The notes under the pieces: model-generated
The model's input: only the letters and a program-made list of their open reading frames with translations
Databases searched by the model: none
What the model was told of the DNA's origin: nothing
DNA from: Takakia lepidozioides
Lineage: Eukaryota > Streptophyta > Takakiopsida > Takakiales > Takakiaceae
Assembly (NCBI GenBank): GCA_030704615.1
Contig: CM060734.1
Span: 52,902,042-52,966,041, forward strand
Direction of reading: 5' to 3'
DNA: 64,000 nt
Shown: in pieces, positions 48,314 to 58,397 of the stretch
Numbering within the stretch: position 1 is the first letter of the stretch
How the letters are laid out: every line of letters starts with the position of its first letter
Position numbers and translations under genes: made by a program

Positions 48314-51300
48314 CTATGCCCGACGTAAAATGGATTGAGCTTGAGCCTTTTGCAAAGCAATAGACACTCGTTGTCTAAAAAAAGCTACAAGAACAGAGGC
48401 GTATGGGCTACCGAGGCTTTTGTTTTCTGCTGCACGATGGGCACATGTGCAAAGGAACTCGTTGAACTGATGATGCAAACAACCAAAGATCTCGACTACC
48501 AAAGGAAGGAATGTGTCTATGGAATGACGTGCCCGATAGTCATGCTCATTTCCCTGCGCAGCTACTAAAGCTGCAACTCCCTGTGATGAGGCTGTGCGGG
48601 GCAGGAGATCCAACCTAGTAGGATCAACGATGACAACGTCCGCCAATGTACGCAGTCCGTCCTGTGAGATAACAATGTCAACCCGTCGTCGAGTGGAATG
48701 GTGATTGTGGGTCGATGGGAGTATGTGCACCTACTCTCGAATGACATGTATCCCAGCATCACGAGCAACCGCAGCTGCTGCATCCCGGACGACGTCATGG
48801 ATCACAGTGCGTTCTCCACCGCAGGGGCAACGAAGAAGATGTGCGCTGAGTGAATCGAGAGGATGGTGACAAACACACTGTTGTAGTCCTAACACAGAGG
48901 GATGCGGAAGACCCAGTCGAACACGTAGGGAGGTGGTAAATACAGCAGAAGACATACGGAAGGGTGCAATGGTTGGTCGTACCGTGAGCCACGCGCCTGC
49001 TCCGGGCCCTGCGCACGAGAGAAGTCTGGCCCGATGTGCATCTAAAGGAGCGTCGGAAAGCATGGCAAATGAGTGTCGGTGCACGCGTTCCATGATGGTA
49101 TCCTGTAAATGCTCCAGACCTTGAATGACCAACTGTTCAAAGGGTGGCAGACAAGCTCGTGTTGGTGTTGGGATGAGATCCCGCGCTGAACGAAGATGTT
49201 GCTGGAAGGGCAAAGAGCCACTGTCGATGTGGGCAACCACCTCCATGAGGAAAGGGCGTTGTTGACACAGAAACCGAGATGTCAAGGCTGGAGCGACTAA
49301 AGCCCAACTACCTAGGAAGGCAGCAGGGGCAGTGACTACTGTGGATAGTAAACCCACTCCTCTAGAAGAGATCGGGAGGGTAGCCTGACGACATGCCAAG
49401 GGCCCCTGCTCACTATCAAATGCACCTGGGCCTAATAGACGACCAAAAATCCCCCTAACAGTCGTATCAAAAGAAGACAGAAACTCCACAAACTGGGGAG
49501 TGGGGGGAAAACAACACAAAAGATAAGAAGGTTGCTGTAAAAAGCATTTGGTGAGAATGCCATGGGCTACCTGCATATCGCCTAGTTTGGGAAGAAGCTC
49601 TATATGGCTTGAATCTTGTAGCAAAGCGTCTTGGAGGAAAGATGTTGTGTAAGAGGTACTACCAAAGGGAACACCTAACACTCGAATACCCTCAGATGGT
49701 GCTAGAAAGTCGACAGGGGGCACGAAATCTGAAGGCAGACCAGAGGGTGACCAAACTGTGGATTTGCGAGGTTGAACAGAGAGCCCAAGAGAGTGAAGTT
49801 GGGTAGCAAAGTGATGGAAAGCCAAAAGGATATCAGTGGGAGGGCTAGTGATGTGGGTATCATCAGCAATAGAAGGAAATATACAGGATTGGAAGGCTTG
49901 CGCAGATGAGCGAAGGGCTCGGAAGTGGGCAAAAGCAAAAAGAGGTCCCCCTAATGGATTGCCCTGACGGGTTCCTACTTCGGACTGGATTATAGAAAGA
50001 TCTCAGGTACGGGTGTGATGACTGTAAAACGAAGGGGTGGAGGAAGCATAAAACAATCTCACAAAGGGAATGAGTTGATGGCATGCGTCGCCGGCTGATC
50101 GCAGTTCTTGAAATATTGCTGATCTGGACACCGTGTTGAAGGCGTTGGACACATCCACCTAAAGGACGACCCACTCTGGATGAAGGTCAAGGGAAGCCCG
50201 AATCCCATGCACCACCGCTTCACAACCTCCCGGAGTAGCGACCCCAAACTGATGTGGAGAAAAGTGAGAAGAAAAGACCTCCCGAAACTGGATGCAGATA
50301 GAGCGGCTCACCAAGCGATATAGAACCTCCCCCACTGCAATAAGACAAATCCCACCTGTGTTCTTGGACATGGCCAAGAGCCGTGCTGCTCCAAGCAAAC
50401 GTGCTACTGGGGTAGGTATATGTCCCATCGCAATGAAAGAGCAAACTTGAAACAGCTGGGAAAAGCCATTAGCAGAGTCATGTGGATTGAGACAGTCACG
50501 AAGGTGTTCATACACCAAACCAGACGGACCGGCTGCTGCAAGATGAGGGCTACGTATGAATGCTTGTATGAAAGTATCGCGATCCAATTGAAGGTCCTCA
50601 TCAGGTTCAAAGTCCTCCACAAAGGAAGGAATGATGTCGTCCGCACTGGGGTGGAGATTCTCCAAAACTGTGACAGTATCAGCCGAAGGTGGTGCTGGGG
50701 TAAGAGGAGCAAGAGCTCGAGCTGCACGGGAATACTCTCATGCCCGGCCTAGCATAAGACTCCGACGAAGACGCATGTGGATGGATGGAGATGCCTAGTG
50801 TGGGCTATCGTGAGCTATTCGCACCGCAAGTGCTTGTGCACGTAGATAATGTTCGTCTTGAAGGGTTTCCCAGTCCCCAGAGAGAAATCTACGAAGACGG
50901 GCATGCGTCTCTTGATGTCCAGATTCACCACCACGTGGAGGCAAAACTAGACACCATAGACGAAAAAGTAGAAAAAGGTATGTCATAAGGGTCCCGAGCA
51001 AGGCGGTCCAAGGGTAAGCGAAAAGCATGTTGTACCTTTCTGCGAAGCGCCATTGGGATGCGTGTATAGAGCCGGGGACGGGCAAACAGTGCTCCCAAAA
51101 CATCAAGGGTCGCAATCCAAAGCCATGCCTGGGCAGAAGGAGCTACTAACGGGGTAGGCAAATGACTGTCCGGAGAAGACTGATTGAGTGTAGAACACGT
51201 GTGCCGATGACGCGCAAGTCCCCTGATACGGGCAAACATCCGACCACAACCTGGACAAGGCACTCGGTCTGGTGGAGAAGATGGTGGTGTTGGTGGTGGG

Positions 51301-51390
51301 AGACAAGATGGAGCAAAAGAATGGGCGGTCTGATCAGGTGAACCTGTCCGCTGTCTAGAAGGAGGTGGCGAGCCAGGTGGAGAGGTCTAA
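48314..51390 (-). pseudogene. Decayed non-LTR retroelement: zinc finger, reverse transcriptase, CCHC and nuclease-like C-terminus
   Basis: Read from 51390 downward. A Pro/Ser-rich start leads to a zinc finger, CPGCGRMFARIRGLARHRHTC without its last residues typed in full (51200-51263). The RT follows: GPSGLVYEHLRD and HQFGVATPGGCEAVVHG, motif A VDVSNAFNTV, motif B RQGNPLGGPLF (QGDPLG in most RTs) and motif C IADDTHI. Near the end come a CCHC-like motif (CVCHHPLDSLSAHLLRC) and RRRVDIVI followed by LADVVIVDPTR. The last two resemble the PD-(D/E)XK restriction-like nuclease of R2-type elements. The end is SILRRA then a stop near 48314. One frameshift (about 50950) and stops near 50740, just before motif A, after HHTRT and after HVIRE inactivate it. 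Most lesions are single stops in one frame, so decay is moderate. Assignment to the R2-like group is inference. Confidence 0.8.
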
Positions 51391-51850
51391 GTCCCAGAAC
51401 CGCAATAGGGCCTAGAACTGGAAAAATGGCGCCGAATTTCCAGTTCGGGGCCAGCCAGTCTAGGGACTTAGCCCGAAAATGGCCAAGTCCTTGAACGGCA
51501 ATAGGGCCTAGAACTGGAAAATGGCGCCGAATTTCCAGTTCGGGGCCAGCCAGTCTAGGGACTTAGCCCGAAAATGGCCAAGTCCCTGAACGGCAATAGG
51601 GCCTGGAACTGGAAAATGGCGCCGAATTTCCAGTTCCGGGCCAGCCAGTCTATGGGCTTAGCCCGAAAATGGCCAAGTCCCTGAACGGCAATAGGGCCTG
51701 GAACTGGAAAATGGCGCCGAATTTCCAGTTCAGGGCCAGCCAGTCTAGGGACTTAGCCCGAAAATGGCCAAGTCCCTGAACGGCAATAGGGCCTGGAACT
51801 GGAAAATGGCGCCGAATTTCCAGTTCAGGGCCAGCCAGTCTAGGGACTTA
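51389..51850. repeat. 95-bp tandem repeat array, five copies
   Basis: Unit starts are seen at about 51389, 51485, 51580, 51675 and 51770, giving a period of 95 (96 for the first). Each unit runs aagtccctgaacggcaatag, ggcctggaactggaaaatgg, cgccgaatttccagttcrgg and on to cagtctagggacttagcccg. Each holds an imperfect palindrome centred on GGCGCC (ctggaaaatggcgccgaatttccag). Copies differ at few sites. The array abuts the 5' side of the RT element's open frame. Confidence 0.92.
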
Positions 51851-51892
51851 GCCATTTTCGGAGCCCTGACTGGAAATTCGGCGCCATTTTCC
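51851..51892. repeat. Inverted partial copy capping the 95-bp array
   Basis: gccattttcggagccctgac followed by tggaaattcggcgccatttt is close to the reverse complement of the array unit's central part (ggaaaatggcgccgaatttc). The array therefore ends in a fold-back, and the last direct unit and this segment could pair into a long hairpin. Confidence 0.8.
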
Positions 51893-52298
51893 CTAACACC
51901 ACATGAGGCCTCTAACATCCTGAAATGCAAAGATGAAAGAAAGGCAGCGCGTATGTACCTGTACAGAAGGCGCATTGCTGCTTTGTCCGCGTTCGGCTGG
52001 TCGGTGAACTCGTGGCAGGGGCTGCTATTTCATGAGCGGCATGAGCATGAGCGGGAAAAAAAAAAGCATGAGCAGACCATTGTGAGTCCACGGAAATAGG
52101 GTTAGGAGGCACGGAAATAGGGTCATGTGAAGTTGGAATGTGGCACCAGTGGACTTGAAATGCAACATTTTATTGCAAATTTTGTGGCAAGCCACGTCTA
52201 TACAAGTGTGTTCTAACTGTCATAGCCGGAATGGGCACTACTCTCCTACACCCTCCGAGGAACTTGCCCCACCTTCTTCCTCATCCCCCTCATCCCCC
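51893..52298. other. Spacer with purine-rich run, no gene
   Basis: Contains repeated gcatgagc words and an A run (52057-52066). I see no coding exon. Confidence 0.4.
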
Positions 52299-53110
52299 TC
52301 ATCCTCCGAGCTCTGTACCTGAAAGGCGAATTGGGGAAGGGCCACTGACCCCTTGATTTGGAGTTGTTGTGCCTCGCTTGGGGTTGTCGGGTATCATTCC
52401 TGTAGAGTTGTGACCTTGGGTAGAGTGGGAGGGTTCACCATCAGCAACGCTTCCTCTCCTCCGTGGATGAGGGCTGTTGTGACCGGAGAGGGAGGGTGTA
52501 GCAGAACTCTTGGCCCCATTTCTACTGCTCCTAGGATTGTCTTGAAAGGAGGGACAGGGCCCACCACCAATATTGCCCCTGGCTATACCATGGCTCTGGC
52601 GGATGTGCCTAGTGTAAGGGGGCTGACCACCCTGACGTCTAGGGTTACCTTGTATGGCAGAGAAGGGCCCACCATTATCACGCTGAAGGCTGGTGTGTGA
52701 GGAGTGGGCAGGCCCGACACCAGCCTGCACAGCTGTTGTGTCCCGTTTAGGCCCACGGTTGGGGTGTCTACCGCCTCTAGCCGCCCGCTGTCGGCCATTG
52801 CTTTCCACCATCTTCACCTCTACGTTGCCCGCTGTCTGCACGTCTGCACTACAACCCATTCTATTTCATCTCTCACTTGTCGCATACTCCAAATCGCTCA
52901 CAAAATTTCTCTCGTCTTCATATGGCTTTCTGCAAGCTTGGACATACTCTCTGTAGAGCTGTGACCTTGGGTAGAGTGGGAGGGTTCACCATCAGCAACG
53001 CTTCCTCTCCTCCGTGGATGAGGGCTGTTGTGACCGGAGAGGGAGGGTGTAGCAGAACTCTTGGCCCCCTGGCAGAGAAGGGCCCACCATTATCACGCTA
53101 GCGGCACAAC
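52299..53110 (-). repeat. Duplicated low-complexity block with an open minus frame
   Basis: The segment 52401-52517 (tgtagagttgtgaccttggg onward) recurs almost exactly at 52952-53068. It is then joined directly to a copy of 52656-52684 (ggcagagaagggcccaccat). The second copy therefore lacks about 140 bp of the first. The minus strand of the first copy is open for 186 codons (52299-52859), encoding a Gly/Pro/Ser/Asn/Arg-rich chain with no recognisable domain. It could be a retroelement Gag-like remnant. I do not claim a protein. Confidence 0.55.
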
Positions 53111-53756
53111 ATAGGCCCTGACGTGGACGTTGCAGACTAGGGATTGTTGGATGATATAGGTCCATCTCACAAAGCGGCAATGAATCAGCTACCACACTAT
53201 TGTTGCGATTTGAATGCGGGCATGTGTGGTTGTGGCGGGGCCGCGGGTGGCACAGGGGTCGCGCAGGTGGGGCTACCCCTACCCGGCGGGGTCAGTCTGC
53301 TCGGGTGAGCCGCCCCGGGGCGCGCGCAGGGGAAGCGAGAGGGGGGAGTGAGTCTGTTGGGCCCACAAAACACCTGAAATATGTAGATAAATTCTAGCGA
53401 CCATCGAAGGTCGGAAGCTAGTTTAGCGTAGAGTAGGAATAGGGTGCCTTAGTGCCACGTTTTCATCGCCACATCTTCATCACCATGTCATCGTCGCCAT
53501 GTCATCATCGCCACGTTTCGTAGACACATCATCGTAGCCATGTCATTGTCGTCGTCAAATATTTTATATCTGCCCGGACTGCCTGCCCAAAAAGCCCAAA
53601 GCACCAAGTTGTTTCGGAGCATGGCGCCCGGGCTGCCCGGTTCTTGAAGTTCTTGAAGTTCTTGAACTGCAGGAGCTCTGCATTTTCCGCCATCGTTCAC
53701 CTTGCAAACTGCAAGCTCTCAACTGTCTCGCTGCTCAATGCAAACCGTGGCTTTTC

Positions 53757-54121
53757 CTCAACGATCTTTGATCACGTGGAATATAATGTTGGCAGGATTT
53801 AGCGAGCATAGGATGCTTTGGAGACCTATGAGCAAATGATGCGCGAAGGGGCGAAGCCCAACCACAGCACGTTTGTTTGTGTTTACAATGCGTGTGCAAG
53901 CCTGGCAGCCTTGGAAAAGAGGAAAGAGGTCGGATTTTCGAGCACAAACGTCTACCTTGGAGCACGGAGCAGAGTTGGCATAAGTTTTTAAAACATCTTT
54001 CACGATGGTGGGACAACCGTAATCGCAAGGTGTGACTTTTGCTTAATGTACCATGTGAAGAAGTTTTTCCACGTGCGTGCAGATGCTCAACGATCTTTGA
54101 TCACGTGGAATATAATGTTGG
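53757..54121. repeat. 36-bp direct repeat pair, 329 bp apart
   Basis: ctcaacgatctttgatcacg continuing tggaatataatgttgg occurs exactly at 53757-53792 and 54086-54121. The segment between them carries a PPR fragment, so the repeat may mark a small duplication or deletion junction. Confidence 0.85.
53812..53934 (+). pseudogene. PPR-repeat fragment
   Basis: One frame reads ALETYEQMMREGAKPNHSTF, then VYNACASLAALEKRKEV. This is the end of one pentatricopeptide repeat and the start of the next, in the style of plant PLS-class organelle RNA-editing or processing factors. Stops occur just before it (near 53800) and the match fades after it. It is an isolated relic. Confidence 0.7.
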
Positions 54122-54219
54122 TCGAACCCTCCTTGGGTGAAAGCGGAGCTGGCGACCTTTATACCTTGTCAAACATATTCTGCTTATGATTCTACTGTTG
54201 ATGTACACCTTGGCGCTCA

Positions 54220-54801
54220 ATGTCAGGAATCCAAAAGGTATTGTCTTTGAGATTTCCAACTAAAACAAATGGAATTGCTACAAACTGTTTTCAAAACATT
54301 TTTGAGAAACCTGCTCTAGAGATCATTCATTTGAGTATTTTGTCAGAGATTGGCGACAACAGTACTTTGGAGTCATGCAAGCTGACAGGGTTGGACCAGG
54401 CTCAATTGTTTGCTGGACATCTAACTGCTAAGAGGGGTAGGACATTCATTATCACCACTGCTTTGGAAAGAGGACCAAGAGAGGAAGTCAACAAGGGCTT
54501 TCCGGGCACTTGTGGGTATGTTAGGACCCTATGTAAGGCAGGACAATTGAAAGAGGCACCAGCTGCACATTTTGCACCAACAAGGCATTGTGGCAACTCA
54601 AATACTTATATTTGTCTCTTGCAGGAGTGCATAAACCTGAAAAAACTAGAAGAGGGAAAGCAGGTGCATGCCCATATTATTCAAAGAGGACCCAAGCCAA
54701 TCATCTTTCTACTCAACAACGTTATCAACATGTACATCAAGTGCGGGAGCCTGGTGGACGCACGCCAAGTATTCCATCAAATGTCTGAACGAGACATTCA
54801 T
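54220..54801 (+). pseudogene. PPR protein 5' part, truncated by an LTR element
   Basis: Open from ATG 54220. The N-terminal 90 or so residues are not clearly targeted to an organelle. The typical segment VRTLCKAGQLKEA follows, then PPR units with LLQECINLKKLEEGKQVHAH, NNVINMYIKCGSLVDARQVF and HQMSERD. The homology stops exactly at the left end of the LTR (54802), after which the frame runs only 16 more codons. It resembles the minus-strand PPR pseudogene at 61.2-62.3 kb. No continuation of this gene was found on the far side of the LTR element. Confidence 0.75.
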
Positions 54802-56154
54802 TGTAGAATAATAGGAATTTCTGACTCAGTGACAACTTTAAGAACTTTTTAATACCTTTTTCATCGATATATTCTACGATACCTTCGATATTGCTGCGAT
54901 AGAGCAGTGTTCTTCGATATCTTGTATGCAGCCGATAGTCTATCCTGGATTGGATGATAGAAGAAATGGATGAATGATTGTAAAGGATGGATGGAAGAGG
55001 TTGAGCGGTTATTACAGTTGTTGGAGCACTCTGCTATATATTGCATTTATGAGAAGCAGACATTGTCAGTTGAGCCAGAGAGTCGTGACCTGAACAGGGG
55101 AGAGTAGAGTGAGTAGGAGATAGAATATAGAGTTATTCTTCAATGGTAGATTTAGTACTGCATTCTTGTGATGATGGTGTTCATAAATGAATAGAAGAGC
55201 AGAAGGAGAAAAAAGAAGTCCAATTCACTTTGTGTATGTGTGAAGAATGGAGTGATGGAATGAGAATGTGATTCTGTGTGTAAGAATTGAAGAACCATAA
55301 TTATGTGAGATAGTGAGAATGTGCACAAATGGAGAGGATAAGAATTTGGTGTGTGAATTAGTTCCTGGTCTACCAAGAAAAATATCGATACGGATATTCA
55401 AGGGCTTCCTTGCAATGAGGCAGAGTTAGTTCGAATAGAAAATGGGAACAAGACTGGAGAAAAAAATTATCAATTTTATATAAACATTGTCAATTGGGAC
55501 GTAAATTAGTATGTGGTGTTGTACAATAGATGGATATCCAGAGTTCATGAAGGAGCAGATTAAGGAAATGAAGACAGAGAGTCTTCAATTGGATTAATGG
55601 GAGAAGTATAATAGCGAAGTAAAATCATTTGCATGGCATACAACGATGAGGGAAAATCCCCATAGCAACTGAAGAAACAAGATTGGTGATAAAGAGTGAT
55701 CGATAGTAATGTGTGAAGGAGAACGGATAGTGTGTCCTGTAGAATTAATTACAAGACTACCTAATAGTCTGTCGTTAGATATCTTTAAAAGACTGCAATG
55801 TAGTGACAGAGAGATAATCAATTTATGGTTGGTGAATAAAGGATGGTATCGAGAGCTATTGATCTTGTATCAAATAAATTACTGGAGAAGAGTAGTAGAT
55901 GAGCAATGGTATTTGATCTCATACAATGGGATAGAGTTGACAGAGAGTGGAGGAAATATCATTGAAATTGGTAGGGTCTTAGTTGCTATAGATTGAGATA
56001 ATTAATGATAGAACGTCTTCAGTAGGGAGAATGAAGAGAAATAGAGTAGCAGGGCATCATTATGTTATAGTCGTAAAGTGCTTTCCCCAGCGAACGAACT
56101 CTAGACTGATTGATCATATTTTTTTTTTAGGGTTGATTATAGTTTTATTCTACA
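54802..56154 (+). repeat. 5' long terminal repeat, 1353 bp, with perfect 10-bp terminal inverted repeats
   Basis: It begins TGTAGAATAA and ends TTATTCTACA (56145-56154), exact reverse complements of each other with the canonical TG...CA ends. The PBS lies 6 nt downstream, which fits LTR-retrotransposon geometry. It interrupts a PPR reading frame on its left. The body is AT-rich and holds an F-box-like ORF at 55709-55996. Confidence 0.8.
55709..55996 (+). CDS. F-box-like 95-aa ORF inside the LTR
   Basis: The ORF starts MCEGERIVCPVELITRLPNS. Residues 13-50 fit the F-box pattern: LP at 17-18, then L-S-L-D-I-F-K-R-L, an acidic residue at the usual place, and LVNKGWYRELL. Families with this motif bind SKP1 and recruit targets to SCF ubiquitin ligases. 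No target-binding repeat follows (the tail is NYWRRVVDEQWYLISYNGIE). The protein is short, and whether it is expressed is unknown. It could be a captured host fragment or chance similarity. Confidence 0.45.
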   Translation: MCEGERIVCPVELITRLPNSLSLDIFKRLQCSDREIINLWLVNKGWYRELLILYQINYWRRVVDEQWYLISYNGIELTESGGNIIEIGRVLVAID

Positions 56155-56160
56155 TCTTTT

Positions 56161-56178
56161 TGGCGCCGCTGCCGGGGA
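56161..56178 (+). other. Primer binding site, tRNA-Asp type
   Basis: TGGCGCCGCTGCCGGGGA matches the complement of a plant tRNA-Asp 3' end (TGGCGCCGTTGCCGGGGA) at 17 of 18 positions. It sits 6 nt after the LTR end. Confidence 0.85.
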
Positions 56179-56238
56179 AAGACGATGCGGTTTGCTATAG
56201 TGATGCTTTACTAAAAATTTCAAGACAATTACTTTCTG

Positions 56239-58203
56239 TTGAGGGATTATGAGATGACAAGGGAAGTCATTCGTAATAGTAAGGTTCCCCCACCTGGTTT
56301 CAAACTATGCCCTTATTGTAGTTTAAGTAAGCAACATAAGAAGGCGAAGATCCCGGAATGTTTTTGGAGTAAGGAGAAGGCGAGACGGTTGAGCCTCCCT
56401 GTCCTAAGTCAACAAAAAAGTGGAGAAACTAGCTCTGGCGATAGCGCATGAGGAGCAGATTCAACCGTCACCTAAACAAGAGAAGACATCAAGAACACTT
56501 GAATTGATTGTTGCAAGAAATCGAGGAGATCACCTTGTTTTGTCAATTAAGAAGAAGGGGTTATGGGATATGAGGGAATCTCCCGTAACCGCGGAACATA
56601 AGGCTAAAGCCAGATCCGATCGATTGGCAGTCCGGATAGCACGACGAGCATTATTAGCCGCACAGGCAGCTACATCGACACCACCTATCGTGCCCCCTAT
56701 TGCAATCCTTGCACCACCTATTGTACTAGCACCAATGGCGGCAGTACCAATTGTGGCCGCTCTCCAATCAATTCCGGTGGTGGTGAATGTGGGAACGCCT
56801 AACAATCGAACTGTCAATGTATCGCCCATGCCACAGATTACAGGGCTGCAAGGGTCAGATCCCGACCGCCATTTGGCTCAATTCATGACAGTTTGTATTG
56901 CTAATAATGCCAGGACGGAATTCTGTTGGTTGACGATGTTCCCTGCCACTTTGCGGGAGTTAGCATTCCAATGGTATGATCGGCAACAACATGGAGTATA
57001 TCCTGATTGGAATTCCTTAAAAACAACTTTTCTAACACAGTTTCGACCCTTGGGTTTTACCGATCGTCTACGGGAGCAATTGACAAAACTCCATATGGTG
57101 AAAGGCGAGTCGGTCGATTCGTTTGCAGGTCACCTAGAGGATATTCTTCGGCGATGGAATAATCATAATATTCCCAACCATATGCAGATGGGCCTATTTG
57201 TAGAGGGGTTGGCTTCAGCAGATTTGAATCGTTTTGTTAAAGAAGGTATTCCTGCAGATTTACAGGCAGCAATCAATCGGGCCAAGTTGTGGGAAACCAT
57301 TAATATGTCACCACTTATTCAGTTGGACCTACGACAATGTTTGACACTGATTCCTGGGCCCCACAAGCGTCGTCAGTTCCAGTGACTATATCTCCCTCCT
57401 CAACTCAGTCTACTATGGGAATGTATGCCCTTGTATCTTTACAGAATCAATTACCAGTTGGTGTAGTAGTTGACCCACAAGAAGGGCAAATTGTTGCATT
57501 AACTAAGAAAATGGAGGAGCTCTCCGTGGGAGACCCAAGCCAAATAATCAGCGAACCAATATGTGGTGTTCTAATTGTCAGGTTCATGGTCATCTTGCTA
57601 ATGAGTGCCCAGTGGGTCCAGTGACCAATCCCATTAATGGAGCTGTTGCTAAATGTGGTTATTGTGGTAAAACATGACATGTGATATTACAGTGTTGGCA
57701 TTTACAATCAGCCATGGGAATAACCAAAGGACTGGTTGGATGTCAATCAAATTGGGTTAACTCCACCATTTGCCAACCAGCATGTGGCCATTCAATGGTC
57801 TGATCAACCACCCCAGAGTCAGCAACCCTGGAGACCAACCCGAGGGCCACAGAGCTGGTATCAGTCGGCTAATCAACCTACTCGACAGCAAGTGAGGGGA
57901 ATACCACCTCAGGGAGCCTATGGTCAAACCTATGGGGGCGGGGGCGGCCAACAGCAGCAGATGTATCCACAACAGACCAATTCTCCTTATCGGCCGCCTG
58001 CTCGACGATTGAGGAATGGTCAATATCATGTTTGTTATCGTTGCCATGAGATTGGACATATTGCCAGCGAATGCCCTAATCCGAAAGCCCCGGTTGATTA
58101 TATACCGCTTTGTGGACGTGGTGGTGGTCAGGGCCATATTGCTGAACAATATGAGAGTCCATACCCCCAAAATCCTATCCATCAGCAATCTTATAATAGC
58201 CAT
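56239..58203 (+). pseudogene. LTR-retrotransposon gag with CCHC zinc knuckles, frameshifted
   Basis: A leading ORF (56239-56451) has a Cys-containing basic segment. The main Gag frame (56420-57385) holds the capsid-like core: GSDPDRHLAQFM, LRELAFQWYDRQQHG, WNSLKTTFLTQFRP, DSFAGHLEDILRRW and LFVEGLASADLNRFV, as in the retrotransposon Gag family. The frame is shifted near 57330 and again later. Zinc knuckles follow: CSNCQVHGHLANEC (about 57568), CGYCGKT-stop-HVILQC (about 57655), CYRCHEIGHIASEC (about 58034) and a decayed fourth. The stop inside the second knuckle and the frameshifts make it non-functional. Confidence 0.82.
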
Positions 58204-58359
58204 TTTCAAAAATTTCCTGGTAAATTAAAGATGAGATGGCTCGGCCTATACCGGGTGGTGGACGCTTTTCCAAATGGCTCTATACAATTGGCTACCATCA
58301 ATGGCGACCCATTGCTGACCTACATAAACGGCGATCGTCTTAAGTTGTACTTAACCTAA
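58204..58359 (+). pseudogene. Integrase/Pol C-terminal tail fused to Gag
   Basis: KFPGKLKMRWLGLYRVVDAF, then NGSIQLATINGDPLL and NGDRLKLYL before TAA. This is the characteristic tail after the integrase core in Ty3-type elements. It lies in the same open frame (57736-58359) as the third zinc knuckle. The deletion of the intervening protease, reverse transcriptase and integrase core thus left an in-frame junction near 58200. Confidence 0.78.
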
Positions 58360-58397
58360 TGCTTTTGGGGGCAAAATTTAGGTTAAGTGGGAGGGGT

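Larger units (their letters stand above)
54802..58397 (+). mobile_element. Degenerate LTR retrotransposon (tRNA-Asp primer type), mostly deleted Pol
   Basis: A 1353-bp 5' LTR (54802-56154) is followed by a primer binding site, a Gag region with zinc knuckles and only the last 50 or so codons of Pol (integrase tail). A purine-rich tract (aagtgggaggggt) ends near 58397. Protease, reverse transcriptase and RNase H are absent. The sequence that should start the 3' LTR (TGTCAATATAATAATG) does not match the start of the 5' LTR (TGTAGAATAATAGG). The right end is therefore unresolved, and the element may be chimeric. Target-site duplications cannot be tested. Confidence 0.75.

Noticed and set aside
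51389-51892. Regular repeat array considered as CRISPR or centromeric satellite
   Set aside because: Units are contiguous with no unique spacers, so not CRISPR. Only five copies are present, too few to call a satellite.
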